The notes beneath the pieces are model-generated. The model was not told the DNA's origin. It made no database searches and was given only the letters and a program-made list of their open reading frames with translations. A program made the position numbers and the translations under genes. 64,000 bases of DNA from a bacterium OL-1 (GTDB taxonomy: Bacteria > Actinomycetota > Coriobacteriia > Coriobacteriales > Atopobiaceae), in contig LM994625.1 of NCBI GenBank assembly GCA_000752675.2, forward strand, positions 365,940 through 429,939, given 5' to 3'. Shown here one piece after another: positions 16,550 to 23,998 of the stretch (its first letter is position 1; every line of letters starts with the position of its first letter).

Positions 16550-17880
16550 TGGGCGAGGTCGCAACTGCAGCCCTGAGCACCACGTTCCTTCTCGCACGCG
16601 TCATCTTTGGGATTGGCCTGTTTGCAGTTGCCCTCGAGCCGCGAGAGCACTTTGGCAGGAGGCTCGCTCTTGCGGCGATTCTGTGCATCGCCGCCCTGAC
16701 GCTTCTCTTCTGCCTCGAGGGAATGCTGCCCGGCATCTCCCGAACTCAGGCATATGCCGGCGAGGAGGTGTTCTTCTCCGCACTGCTCGTTGCATGCTCC
16801 GTCGCCGTGACCTACCTCTTTGACGCCTCCATCTGGACGGCGCTCTTCTGCTGCTCGGCGGGATATGCCATCCAAAACCTTGCCTCCGGCGTGGGCGAGG
16901 CGGCATGGCTGCTCATGGAGGGAACCGGACCGGAGGCGGCCAGGGGGCGAGAAGTGCCACTGGGGACGTTCGCCCTCATCACCCTAGTAGTCACCGTTGC
17001 AACGTACGCGATTGCATATCTGCTGATAACCCGTCGGCTGAGCCGCCGCGGCCTGGAGCAGGTGAGCGACCGCTCGATGATCGCAATGATGGCCGTGGTC
17101 ATGCTCATGGTCATTGGGTTTGACCTGGTGATCAAGAGCCTCTGCGAGATGGGCATACCAGTAGCATACGCGCTGATGCTCCGGTTTGTGCATGGGTTCA
17201 TCTGCGTGTTCACGGTTTGGATGGAATACGAGCTGCTGGTCAACCGCAAACTCGCATCCGAGAAGGACACGACCGAGCGAGTGCTCGCCGAGCGCGAGCG
17301 CCAGTACGAGCAGAGCCGCGAGAGCATCGAGGCGATCAACATCAAGTGCCACGACCTGCGCCATCAGATACGAGCGCTGGCAGACGGGGGTGCCGTGGTT
17401 GATCCGGCCGCGTTAGCAGACGTCGCGCGTGAGGTCGACGTGTACGATGCGGCAGTTCACACGGGCAACGAGGCCCTGGACACAATACTTACCGAGAAGA
17501 GCCTGGTCTGCCAGCGCGAGGGCATCACGCTCACCTGCGTGGCAGACGGGTCGGCACTCGACTTCATGGCGCCGGCAGACATCTACGCGCTCTTTGGCAA
17601 CGCCCTGGACAACGCCGTCGAGGCCGCTCGCGGGGCGAGTCGGCGGTCGATTTCCGTGGTAGTGCGGCGCACGATGGGAGTCACGTCCGTAAGCGTCGAG
17701 AACTACTACGACCTGGGCGCCCAGCCCACCTTTGAAGACGGCCTGCCGCAGACGACCAAGGCGGACAAGGCCAACCACGGGTTTGGCATGCGCTCAATGC
17801 GCGCGATAGCGGAGCGCTACGGCGGCGCGCTGGTGGCCCGTGCAGAGGATGGAACGTTCTCTCTCGACATCATGATGTAG
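16549..17880 (+). CDS. GHKL-type sensor histidine kinase (AgrC/ComD-like)
   Basis: 443 aa. The N-terminal half (about residues 1-215) is six or so membrane helices. A short coiled segment (KDTTERVLAERERQYEQSRE) leads to a phosphoacceptor region (NIKCHDLRHQIRAL) and a GHKL ATPase domain (NALDNAVEAARG; NHGFGMRSMRAIAERYGG). This architecture is that of peptide- or small-molecule-sensing kinases paired with LytTR regulators. It overlaps the regulator gene by one base (TAATG). The signal is unknown; no propeptide gene is visible nearby. Confidence 0.92.
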   Translation: MGEVATAALSTTFLLARVIFGIGLFAVALEPREHFGRRLALAAILCIAALTLLFCLEGMLPGISRTQAYAGEEVFFSALLVACSVAVTYLFDASIWTALFCCSAGYAIQNLASGVGEAAWLLMEGTGPEAARGREVPLGTFALITLVVTVATYAIAYLLITRRLSRRGLEQVSDRSMIAMMAVVMLMVIGFDLVIKSLCEMGIPVAYALMLRFVHGFICVFTVWMEYELLVNRKLASEKDTTERVLAERERQYEQSRESIEAINIKCHDLRHQIRALADGGAVVDPAALADVAREVDVYDAAVHTGNEALDTILTEKSLVCQREGITLTCVADGSALDFMAPADIYALFGNALDNAVEAARGASRRSISVVVRRTMGVTSVSVENYYDLGAQPTFEDGLPQTTKADKANHGFGMRSMRAIAERYGGALVARAEDGTFSLDIMM

Positions 17881-17904
17881 GTGCGGAGATCGACGCACCT
17901 CGGA

Positions 17905-18043
17905 GCGTGGCGGCGAAAGTCGCCGCCGGCTACGAAGAAGGCCCCGGCGACGAAATTGAACTGCCTCCCATTTCTCGGACTTTACTTACTTGTCCAAGAA
18001 ATGGGAGGCAGTTCAAATGCCGCCGGGGCCAAGGTCCCACGTT
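17905..18043. repeat. Terminator module, copy 2, split by a 59-bp insertion
   Basis: Same 77-bp module as 12809-12885 (76 of 77 positions identical once the insert is removed), in the same orientation. It lies between the convergent kinase gene and the membrane-protein gene at 18069. The insertion sits in the loop of the GGCCCCGGCG/CGCCGGGGCC hairpin. Together the two copies form direct repeats around the GH3 and two-component block. Confidence 0.85.
17957..18015. mobile_element. 59-bp MITE-like inverted-repeat insertion
   Basis: 23-bp terminal inverted repeats (17957-17979 and 17993-18015; 22 of 23 match; ends TGAACTGCC and GGCAGTTCA) around a 13-bp centre. It is flanked by AAT on both sides (17954-17956 and 18016-18018). 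The uninterrupted module at 12.8 kb has a single AAT at the same site, so this looks like an insertion with a 3-bp target duplication. It has no coding capacity. Confidence 0.8.
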
Positions 18044-18068
18044 CTTCTCGATAGACGCTCCAAAGACG

Positions 18069-18380
18069 CTATCGCCGGTGCGTCACCGCAGCGCGCACGC
18101 GACCGCGCGGGTCTTTCACAAGAAGCGTCACAACCCAGATGACCAGTCCAAGAGCAACCACGCAAACACCCAGGAACGCGTCGTTGGAAAGTTGCTCGCC
18201 AGACGGCTGGAAGATAGCCACGCCCTCCTGGAGATACTCGGCCACCGCGTCGACCAGCCACATGAGCGACGCGCCCCAGAACATGAGGCACGGCAGACCC
18301 AAGCAGAGGTCGTTGTCGCGGCGCAAGTACCACACAAGCGTGAAGGCGACAGCCACCAGGACGGTGATGGCAAGCGTCAT
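18069..18380 (-). CDS. Small membrane protein, unknown
   Basis: 103 aa with about three hydrophobic helices: ITVLVAVAFTLVWYL, LPCLMFWGASLMWLVDAVAEY and FLGVCVVALGLVIWVVTLLV, ending in a basic tail (DPRGRVRAAVTHRR). I do not recognise the family. It begins 3 nt after the gene at 18384-18758, so the two form an operon and probably act together in the membrane. No enzymatic motif is visible. Confidence 0.75.
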   Translation of the reverse strand: MTLAITVLVAVAFTLVWYLRRDNDLCLGLPCLMFWGASLMWLVDAVAEYLQEGVAIFQPSGEQLSNDAFLGVCVVALGLVIWVVTLLVKDPRGRVRAAVTHRR

Positions 18381-18383
18381 CGG

Positions 18384-18758
18384 CTACACCTCAAGCGCCG
18401 GGGCCTGCTCGGAGGCGGCGCGCTGCTCAATCGCGTTCGCGACGGCGCACAGGCCACCCCAGGCGGCAGTTACCACGACGGCCATCGCGACGCCGGTCGT
18501 CGCCATCTCGCCGAACATCGCCGCAGCGTCCGCAGGCGTGGCCATGGCAGAAAGGAACGGGAAGAACGGCACGACCTCGCCATGCCAGACGTGCTCAAAG
18601 GCGAGAAGGGCGCTGCCGCCCCAAAGCATCTTGGAGAGCCAGCCGAGACGCTCGACACGGCGGGCGCATGCCTCGGTGTTCTCGCTGCTCTTCTTGGCCT
18701 TCTGCTCGATGACCTTCACAACGGCGCCCTCGGCGGCGGGTACGACAAAGCAAGCCAT
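18384..18758 (-). CDS. Small membrane protein, unknown (MACFVVPAAE type)
   Basis: 124 aa. It starts MACFVVPAAEGAVVKVIEQK, then has a charged helix with KKSSENTEACARRVERLGW, and two hydrophobic segments (KMLWGGSALLAFEHVW; TTGVAMAVVVTAAWGGLCAVA). ATG at 18758 is chosen because GAAGGGA lies upstream and the protein-like composition begins there. First gene of the two-gene operon with 18069-18380. The function is unknown. Confidence 0.75.
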   Translation of the reverse strand: MACFVVPAAEGAVVKVIEQKAKKSSENTEACARRVERLGWLSKMLWGGSALLAFEHVWHGEVVPFFPFLSAMATPADAAAMFGEMATTGVAMAVVVTAAWGGLCAVANAIEQRAASEQAPALEV

Positions 18759-19050
18759 GGCAAATCCCTTCGTTGGGGTGTGGTCGACACTTGTGCATTT
18801 TATTGTACGTTCTTGCGCGGCGTTCGCGGAAGTCGCACTCACCTTTGTAACCAAGTTTGTTGGACGCCCGCCGGGCAGACCGCCGAACATTTGCCGGAGT
18901 TTAGCTCCTCTTCTTACTAGCAGAATCGCCGACCTGCGGGAATGCGGCCGCCGATTAAGAAAAGGAGCTGTTCTCCGCGCATGGGACGAGAAGGATGCGG
19001 GGCGTTGGCGCCGGAAGGCACGCCTCGTACAAAATCCCATCGAAAGGAGG
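18759..19050. other. Non-coding gap
   Basis: About 290 bases between the small membrane-protein operon and the terminator of the BceB-type gene. It presumably holds the promoter for the operon at 18758. I saw no gene, RNA or repeat that I can support. Confidence 0.5.
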
Positions 19051-19079
19051 CTCTCCGGCGCAAAAATGACGCCGGAGAG
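19051..19079 (-). terminator. Terminator after the BceB-type permease gene
   Basis: 10-bp arms CTCTCCGGCG (19051-19060) and CGCCGGAGAG (19070-19079) with an A-rich loop, just past the permease stop. The U-tract is weak. Confidence 0.55.
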
Positions 19080-19104
19080 TGAGTTTCCGCAGCGCCGACC
19101 GCAC

Positions 19105-21162
19105 CTACAGCGCGCGGCGCGTGGTGCGCACGGCGGAGCGCACAATTCCGTGGGCCATCCGGTACGTAAGTGCCAGGTACCCGCCGTACACCAGCGCAAA
19201 CAGCACCAGCCCCAGGGTCATCCCGTCAAGCGCGTCGCTGTACCCAAAGGCGCTCACAAGCTCGTTCAACACGCTGATTGCGCAGAGCGAGTGCGCCAAT
19301 CCCACGGCAAGCGGCAGCGCAAAGGCAATAGCCACCTGTGCCCGCAGCGACCCAAAGATCAGACGCTCGGAGCACCCCAGCTCAGAGAGGGTGCGATAGC
19401 TGCCCGCAGAATCGCTCGCGTTGGAGAGCTGCTGGATGGCGAGAATGGCGGCGCAGGCAATGACCAGCACAAATCCAATGTAGATGGCCATGTACGAGAT
19501 GAGCCCCGTTGTGGTTGTGCCATCGGCAAGCACGCTCGTGACGGTGTCGACGGTCGTAAGCGCCGATCGCTCGCCCAGGCTATCGCTCAGTCTCTCCTCC
19601 AACCCCTTGAGCGCAGCGTCGCCCTCCTCGGTGGGGCCAGCGTACATGACGTCAATCACCTGCTGGTACGTGGGCAAGCTCGCCGCCAGGTCATCTGCCA
19701 CTACAAACGTGCCGGGATTGGCCCCCAGGCCGTTGTCCTGGAGTACGGCCGAGGCGTCGTCAATCACCGTGGCGCGCGCCGGCGTGAGTGTGACATCTCC
19801 CACCGTGACAGAGAAGCCCTTCTCAAGCCCCCCGTTCACAAACGGCTCCACCTGGTCCATGTTGCAGAGCAGGAGGTACTGGCCATCCGCAAGCGAAACG
19901 GGCTCCATTCCCAGCAACGCACGGGCGGCGTTGTAGTCCGAGAGGCTCACGACCTCCCCCACCATGGCGTGCTCGAACCCCTTGGGGATGGTCTCCCCAG
20001 TAAGCTCCGAGATGCGCTGGAAGGTCGAGGTGGCGCCCTCAAGCTCGGACGGGATGACGGCAATTCTCACCGTGGCGTGGCTTCCCACCGCAGAGAGGTC
20101 GATGCCCACCTTTGCAACCTCTGCCTCAAGGTCTATGGGATCCGCAACGGGGTCCGTCGGGAGCACCGAGATCGACGCGCTGTAGGGGGTTCCCTTCTCG
20201 ACCATGGCGTTGAGGGTGTTGCAGATGCTCATGCCCGTGGTCATGGCCGTCATGGCAAGGAAGAGTATGAGCGCAATGACCCCCATGGAGAGCGCTGTGG
20301 TGTTCACGCGAGAGGCGATCTGTCGCGTCGTGAACATGTGGAGATCGCGCCAATAGAAGCCCCTCATGTGCGTGAGCAGCGCGGTAAGCGTGCCTGCAAG
20401 GCCATAGAAGAAGACGAACGTGCCCACTGCGACCATGATGGTGGTGATGATGAAGCCCCCCTGCATGGAGTTATCCATGGGGAATCCGTCCCTGATAAGG
20501 CGCCAGTACGCAACGCCCATGAGCACAAGGCCCGCCGCCGTCAACACAATGGAGAGCGGCAGCCTGCGCACAAACTGCTTCTCGTTCTGTCGCGCAGAGC
20601 TCATGAGGTCGATGAGCCTCACGCGGCGCAGCGTTATCCAGTTGAAGAGCATCATCACAACAAAGATCACGCCAAAGCACGCCAGGGTGAGCATAAACGC
20701 GTCCGTTGAGAAGAAGAACGAGAAGTGCTGGACGGTCGTCGCAAACATGCGAGCCGTGACAAAGAGCAGGACCTGCGAGACAAGCACCCCCAGGGCAATG
20801 CCCACGCCAAACGAGACTGCGGCAACCAGCAGCGTCTCCAGCGCAAGAACCACGTTCACCTGCCCCGTACGCATACCCAACACCTGGTAGAGACCAAGCT
20901 CCTTCTTGCGCCTGCGCATGAGGAAGTTGTTCGCGTACACCATGAGAAAGCCAAGGATCACGGCGAGAAAGACGGTAAGCCCATCGAGGATCTGTCCCAC
21001 CTGGCTGAGCGTCTCGCCCACGTCGCCGCGGAGAAAGTCGCCCTGGACGCTCATGGTGTTGAACGCATAGAACACGGCCACGCCCAGCACAAGCGTGAGG
21101 AAGTACACGGCATAGTCATGCAGGAGCTTGCGCATGTTGCCAAAGGCAAGCTTAGCGAGCAT
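19105..21162 (-). CDS. BceB-type ABC transporter permease (FtsX/MacB fold)
   Basis: 685 aa, the size of BceB permeases for peptide-antibiotic detoxification. About ten membrane helices are present, beginning DYAVYFLTLVLGVAVFYAF. A large extracellular domain of about 200 residues lies between helices 7 and 8 (from about NTLNAMVEKGTPYSASISVL to YMAIYIGFVLV), as in BceB. ATG at 21162 has GGGAGGGG upstream and overlaps the ATPase stop by 11 nt. It works with the ATPase and the kinase/regulator upstream. The specific antibiotic recognised cannot be told from sequence. Confidence 0.9.
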   Translation of the reverse strand: MLAKLAFGNMRKLLHDYAVYFLTLVLGVAVFYAFNTMSVQGDFLRGDVGETLSQVGQILDGLTVFLAVILGFLMVYANNFLMRRRKKELGLYQVLGMRTGQVNVVLALETLLVAAVSFGVGIALGVLVSQVLLFVTARMFATTVQHFSFFFSTDAFMLTLACFGVIFVVMMLFNWITLRRVRLIDLMSSARQNEKQFVRRLPLSIVLTAAGLVLMGVAYWRLIRDGFPMDNSMQGGFIITTIMVAVGTFVFFYGLAGTLTALLTHMRGFYWRDLHMFTTRQIASRVNTTALSMGVIALILFLAMTAMTTGMSICNTLNAMVEKGTPYSASISVLPTDPVADPIDLEAEVAKVGIDLSAVGSHATVRIAVIPSELEGATSTFQRISELTGETIPKGFEHAMVGEVVSLSDYNAARALLGMEPVSLADGQYLLLCNMDQVEPFVNGGLEKGFSVTVGDVTLTPARATVIDDASAVLQDNGLGANPGTFVVADDLAASLPTYQQVIDVMYAGPTEEGDAALKGLEERLSDSLGERSALTTVDTVTSVLADGTTTTGLISYMAIYIGFVLVIACAAILAIQQLSNASDSAGSYRTLSELGCSERLIFGSLRAQVAIAFALPLAVGLAHSLCAISVLNELVSAFGYSDALDGMTLGLVLFALVYGGYLALTYRMAHGIVRSAVRTTRRAL

Positions 21163-21964
21163 CGTCGACCCCTCCCTGCACGGCCACAACCTGCATGATC
21201 CGCTCGAAGAAGGCGTGACGGGAGTCGCTGCCGCGGTCGAGCTCGGTGAAGACACGCCCGTCACGAATGAAGAGCACGCGGCGGCAGTAGCTCGCGGCGG
21301 TCTCGTCGTGGGTGACCATGAGGACGGTGGCACCTCTCGACTGGTTCATGGACTCGAGGCTCTCGAGCAGGAGCTTGGCGTTCTTGGAGTCAAGGGCACC
21401 GGTGGGCTCGTCGGCAAGCACCAGCTGCGGGCTGGTGACAAGCGCCCTAGCCGCCGCCACGCGCTGGCGCTGGCCACCGGACATCTGGTAGGGATACTTG
21501 TCGAGCACCTCCTCGATGCCCAGCGAGGTGGCTGCCGCAACCACGTCGGCCTCAATCTGTGCGGCGGGCACGCGCCCAATGGTCAGCGGCAGCGAGATGT
21601 TCTCGCGCGCGGTAAGGCTGTCCAGCAGGTTGGAGTCCTGGAAGATGAAGCCGAGCTTCTCTCGGCGAAAGTCCGCCAGGCGCGAACGGGAGATGCGCGA
21701 GACGTCCGTTCCCGCAAGCATGATGGTGCCCGAGGTGGGCGCGTCGATCGTGGCAATGCAGTTGAGCAGCGTGGACTTACCCGATCCCGAGGGGCCCATG
21801 AGGGCGACGAACTCTCCCGCCGCGATGGTGAGGTTGATGCCGTTGAGTGCGTGCGTGGTGGCGCTGTGACCGCCGTAGGTCTTTGTTGCGTCACGAACCT
21901 CGAGCACGGGCGCCGGGGCGCCGTGGGCCATGCTCGCGCTGCCGCTGTCCATATGGCGTGCCAT
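21152..21964 (-). CDS. BceA-type ABC transporter ATPase
   Basis: 270 aa MacB/LolD-class ATPase. Walker A MGPSGSGKSTLLNC, signature MSGGQRQRVAAARAL, Walker B LVLADEPTGALDSKN and the H-loop VTHDETAA are all intact. ATG at 21964 has GAAGGAG 6 nt upstream. Partner of the overlapping BceB-type permease. In Bce systems the transporter both senses and removes lipid-II-cycle-targeting peptides and switches on the linked kinase. Confidence 0.93.
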   Translation of the reverse strand: MARHMDSGSASMAHGAPAPVLEVRDATKTYGGHSATTHALNGINLTIAAGEFVALMGPSGSGKSTLLNCIATIDAPTSGTIMLAGTDVSRISRSRLADFRREKLGFIFQDSNLLDSLTARENISLPLTIGRVPAAQIEADVVAAATSLGIEEVLDKYPYQMSGGQRQRVAAARALVTSPQLVLADEPTGALDSKNAKLLLESLESMNQSRGATVLMVTHDETAASYCRRVLFIRDGRVFTELDRGSDSRHAFFERIMQVVAVQGGVDDAR

Positions 21965-22121
21965 GTGTGGCTCCTTCTCGTGTTGGTGCGGGCGGGCCGT
22001 TGCGGCCACCCGCCTTGTGATTGCGAGATACATGGTGGACCGCAACCGTCTGGGCTGCCATCGATTGCCGTGACACAACCTTACGTTTGTGTCACGTCTC
22101 GCACGGCACGAGAAGCGCCTG

Positions 22122-23174
22122 CTACACGACGCGCGACCGCTCCCTGGGAAAGGCGATGCTCATGGTTGTGCCAACGCCTACGGCGCTTGTGGCCCCCACG
22201 GCAAGGCCCATCTTCTCGCAGAGCGTCCGCACAAGGTAGAGCCCCATGCCGGTAGAGCGCTCGTGCGACCGGCCATTGGTGCCGGTAAAGCCGCGTTCGA
22301 AGATGCGGCCAAGGTCCGCCTCGGAGATTCCGCACCCATTGTCGGCCACGTCGAGCACCACGCGCTCGCTGGCGCTGCCGGCACCCTCGACGCGTGCCGA
22401 GAAGCTCAGTCGCGCCTCTCGCCCGTCGTGCTCGGGCACGGCGCGGTAGCGCACGGCGTTGTCGATGAGCTGCCCCAGGATGAAGACCATCCACTTGGGG
22501 TCACAGAAGACCCAGAGGTCCTTCTCGTCTTCAAGGCCACCCAGGTCAACGGCCATGCGCGCCTCGACGAGCGCGCGTGCGCGGGACTTCACGGCCTCGC
22601 GCACCAGGTCCGTCAGCTCGCAGCGACGCAGGAGGTAGTCCTCGGCCACCGAGGTGCTGCGCGCGTAGTAGAGGGCGTTCTCCACGTCCGCCTCCACGCG
22701 GGCAACCTCGCGCGAGAGGGACCGAGCGTCCTCGCCGCGGCTGTTTGCCAGCGTGAGGTTCATCGCGGCAAGCGGGGTCTTGATCTCGTGGACCCAAAGC
22801 TCGACGTAGCGGCGATAGTCCTGCATCTCCTCCTCGAGCTGGGCCCCTCCGCGGCGCGAGGCCTGGGCCACGCTCTGCAGCGCATCCCAGGCAAGCTCGC
22901 CCTCGGGGTAATTGGGCTCCGGCAGGGTGTCGGCGGCATCGAGCACGTCCTCCTCGCCCTCGGCCAGCCGCGCAAGTCCCCGCATGAACGAACGCTCGCG
23001 CAGCCACTCCCACACAATGCTCACCAGTTCAAGCACAGCAACGAGAAGCACCACGAGTTGAGTGGCGCCCGCCTCCACGCCAACCATAGGCAGCATGACG
23101 GCGAGCAGGGCAACCACTGCCACGGAGCAGACTAGCCGCAGCGCGTGGCTGCGAAGGTACGTAAGAGGGCTCAT
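22122..23174 (-). CDS. BceS-type intramembrane-sensing histidine kinase
   Basis: 350 aa. Two N-terminal helices with almost no extracellular loop (LVCSVAVVALLAVMLPMVGV; TQLVVLLVAVLELVSIVW) are typical of BceS kinases, which sense through the transporter. The H-box is LWVHEIKTPLAAMNLTLA; the N-box QLIDNAVRYRA and G-boxes DVADNGCGISEAD and STGMGLYLVRTL are intact. The start overlaps the regulator stop (ATGA). Located upstream of the BceAB genes in the same direction. Confidence 0.92.
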   Translation of the reverse strand: MSPLTYLRSHALRLVCSVAVVALLAVMLPMVGVEAGATQLVVLLVAVLELVSIVWEWLRERSFMRGLARLAEGEEDVLDAADTLPEPNYPEGELAWDALQSVAQASRRGGAQLEEEMQDYRRYVELWVHEIKTPLAAMNLTLANSRGEDARSLSREVARVEADVENALYYARSTSVAEDYLLRRCELTDLVREAVKSRARALVEARMAVDLGGLEDEKDLWVFCDPKWMVFILGQLIDNAVRYRAVPEHDGREARLSFSARVEGAGSASERVVLDVADNGCGISEADLGRIFERGFTGTNGRSHERSTGMGLYLVRTLCEKMGLAVGATSAVGVGTTMSIAFPRERSRVV

Positions 23175-23848
23175 GCGTTATCGACCCGCAGCGAGTAGCC
23201 CATGCCGCGATGCGTTGTGATGGCGTGCGGCAGCCCCACCTTGCCAAGCGCCTGGCGCAGGCGGGTGACGTTGACCGTAAGGGTGTTGTCATCCACAAAG
23301 GCGTCGGTTGCCCAGAGAGCCTCCATGAGGTCCTCGCGAGAGACAATGGCGCCCGGCTGGCGCATGAGGCACTCGAGAATGCGCAGCTCATTGCGGGAGA
23401 GCTCGACGGTCTTGCCGCCGTAGCTTGCCTCTGCGCGCACCACGTCGAGGCTCAGGCCACCCGCGCTGACACGGGAAGCCTTGCTCGGCTGTCTGCGGCG
23501 CAGCAGCGCCTCAAGGTGCGCAAGGATGAGCTGCGGGTTTGCGGACTTGGCCACAAAGTCATCGGCGCCCATCGAGAGGCTCATGAGCTCGTCAAGCTCG
23601 GAGGTGCGGCTGGTGAGCACCATGATGGGGACGTCGCTCCTCTGCCTGAGGGCACGCGCCACATACTGGCCGTCGGTCCCGGGAAGGCCCAGGTCAAGCA
23701 CCACGGCATCGGGCAAGGCGGCGGTGATGTCCTCGACCAGGTGGTCAAAGCGGGTGGCACACTGGACGTGGTGGCCAGCGTTTGAGAGAAGCACCGACAG
23801 CTGCTCGCGCACGCTGGGGTCATCCTCAACGAGGTAGAGATTGGCCAT
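23171..23848 (-). CDS. OmpR-family response regulator (BceR-type)
   Basis: 225 aa. A receiver domain (LYLVEDDPSVREQLSVLLSN; phospho-acceptor in AVVLDLGLPGTDG; MGADDFVAKSANPQ) is followed by an OmpR-type winged helix (VELSRNELRILECLMRQPG; DDNTLTVNVTRLRQAL; ITTHRGMGYSLRV). First gene of the four-gene regulator-kinase-ATPase-permease operon. It is expected to activate the transporter genes when peptide stress is sensed. Confidence 0.93.
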   Translation of the reverse strand: MANLYLVEDDPSVREQLSVLLSNAGHHVQCATRFDHLVEDITAALPDAVVLDLGLPGTDGQYVARALRQRSDVPIMVLTSRTSELDELMSLSMGADDFVAKSANPQLILAHLEALLRRRQPSKASRVSAGGLSLDVVRAEASYGGKTVELSRNELRILECLMRQPGAIVSREDLMEALWATDAFVDDNTLTVNVTRLRQALGKVGLPHAITTHRGMGYSLRVDNA

Positions 23849-23909
23849 CGCGCCCTCCGCATCCAGACTTGGTTATCTCGTACGGACAATCTTAGCATCG
23901 AGAAGGACG

Positions 23910-23939
23910 CGGCCGGCACGCATGCGCGCACCGGCCGCC
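23910..23939 (-). terminator. Hairpin downstream of ygeX
   Basis: 8-bp arms GCGGCCGG (23910-23917) and CCGGCCGC (23932-23939), followed on the minus strand by GTCCTTCTCG. Probable ygeX terminator; the U-tract is weak. Confidence 0.55.
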
Positions 23940-23998
23940 ATGGCCCTGGGAGGCAGGGCTCGTCCTTTGCAATGACGCCCGCAGGCGTTGGGGTGGTT

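Noticed and set aside
23171-23848. Regulator of purine genes.
   Set aside because: It is part of a complete BceRSAB operon (regulator, kinase, ATPase, permease), so its targets are most likely the transporter genes.
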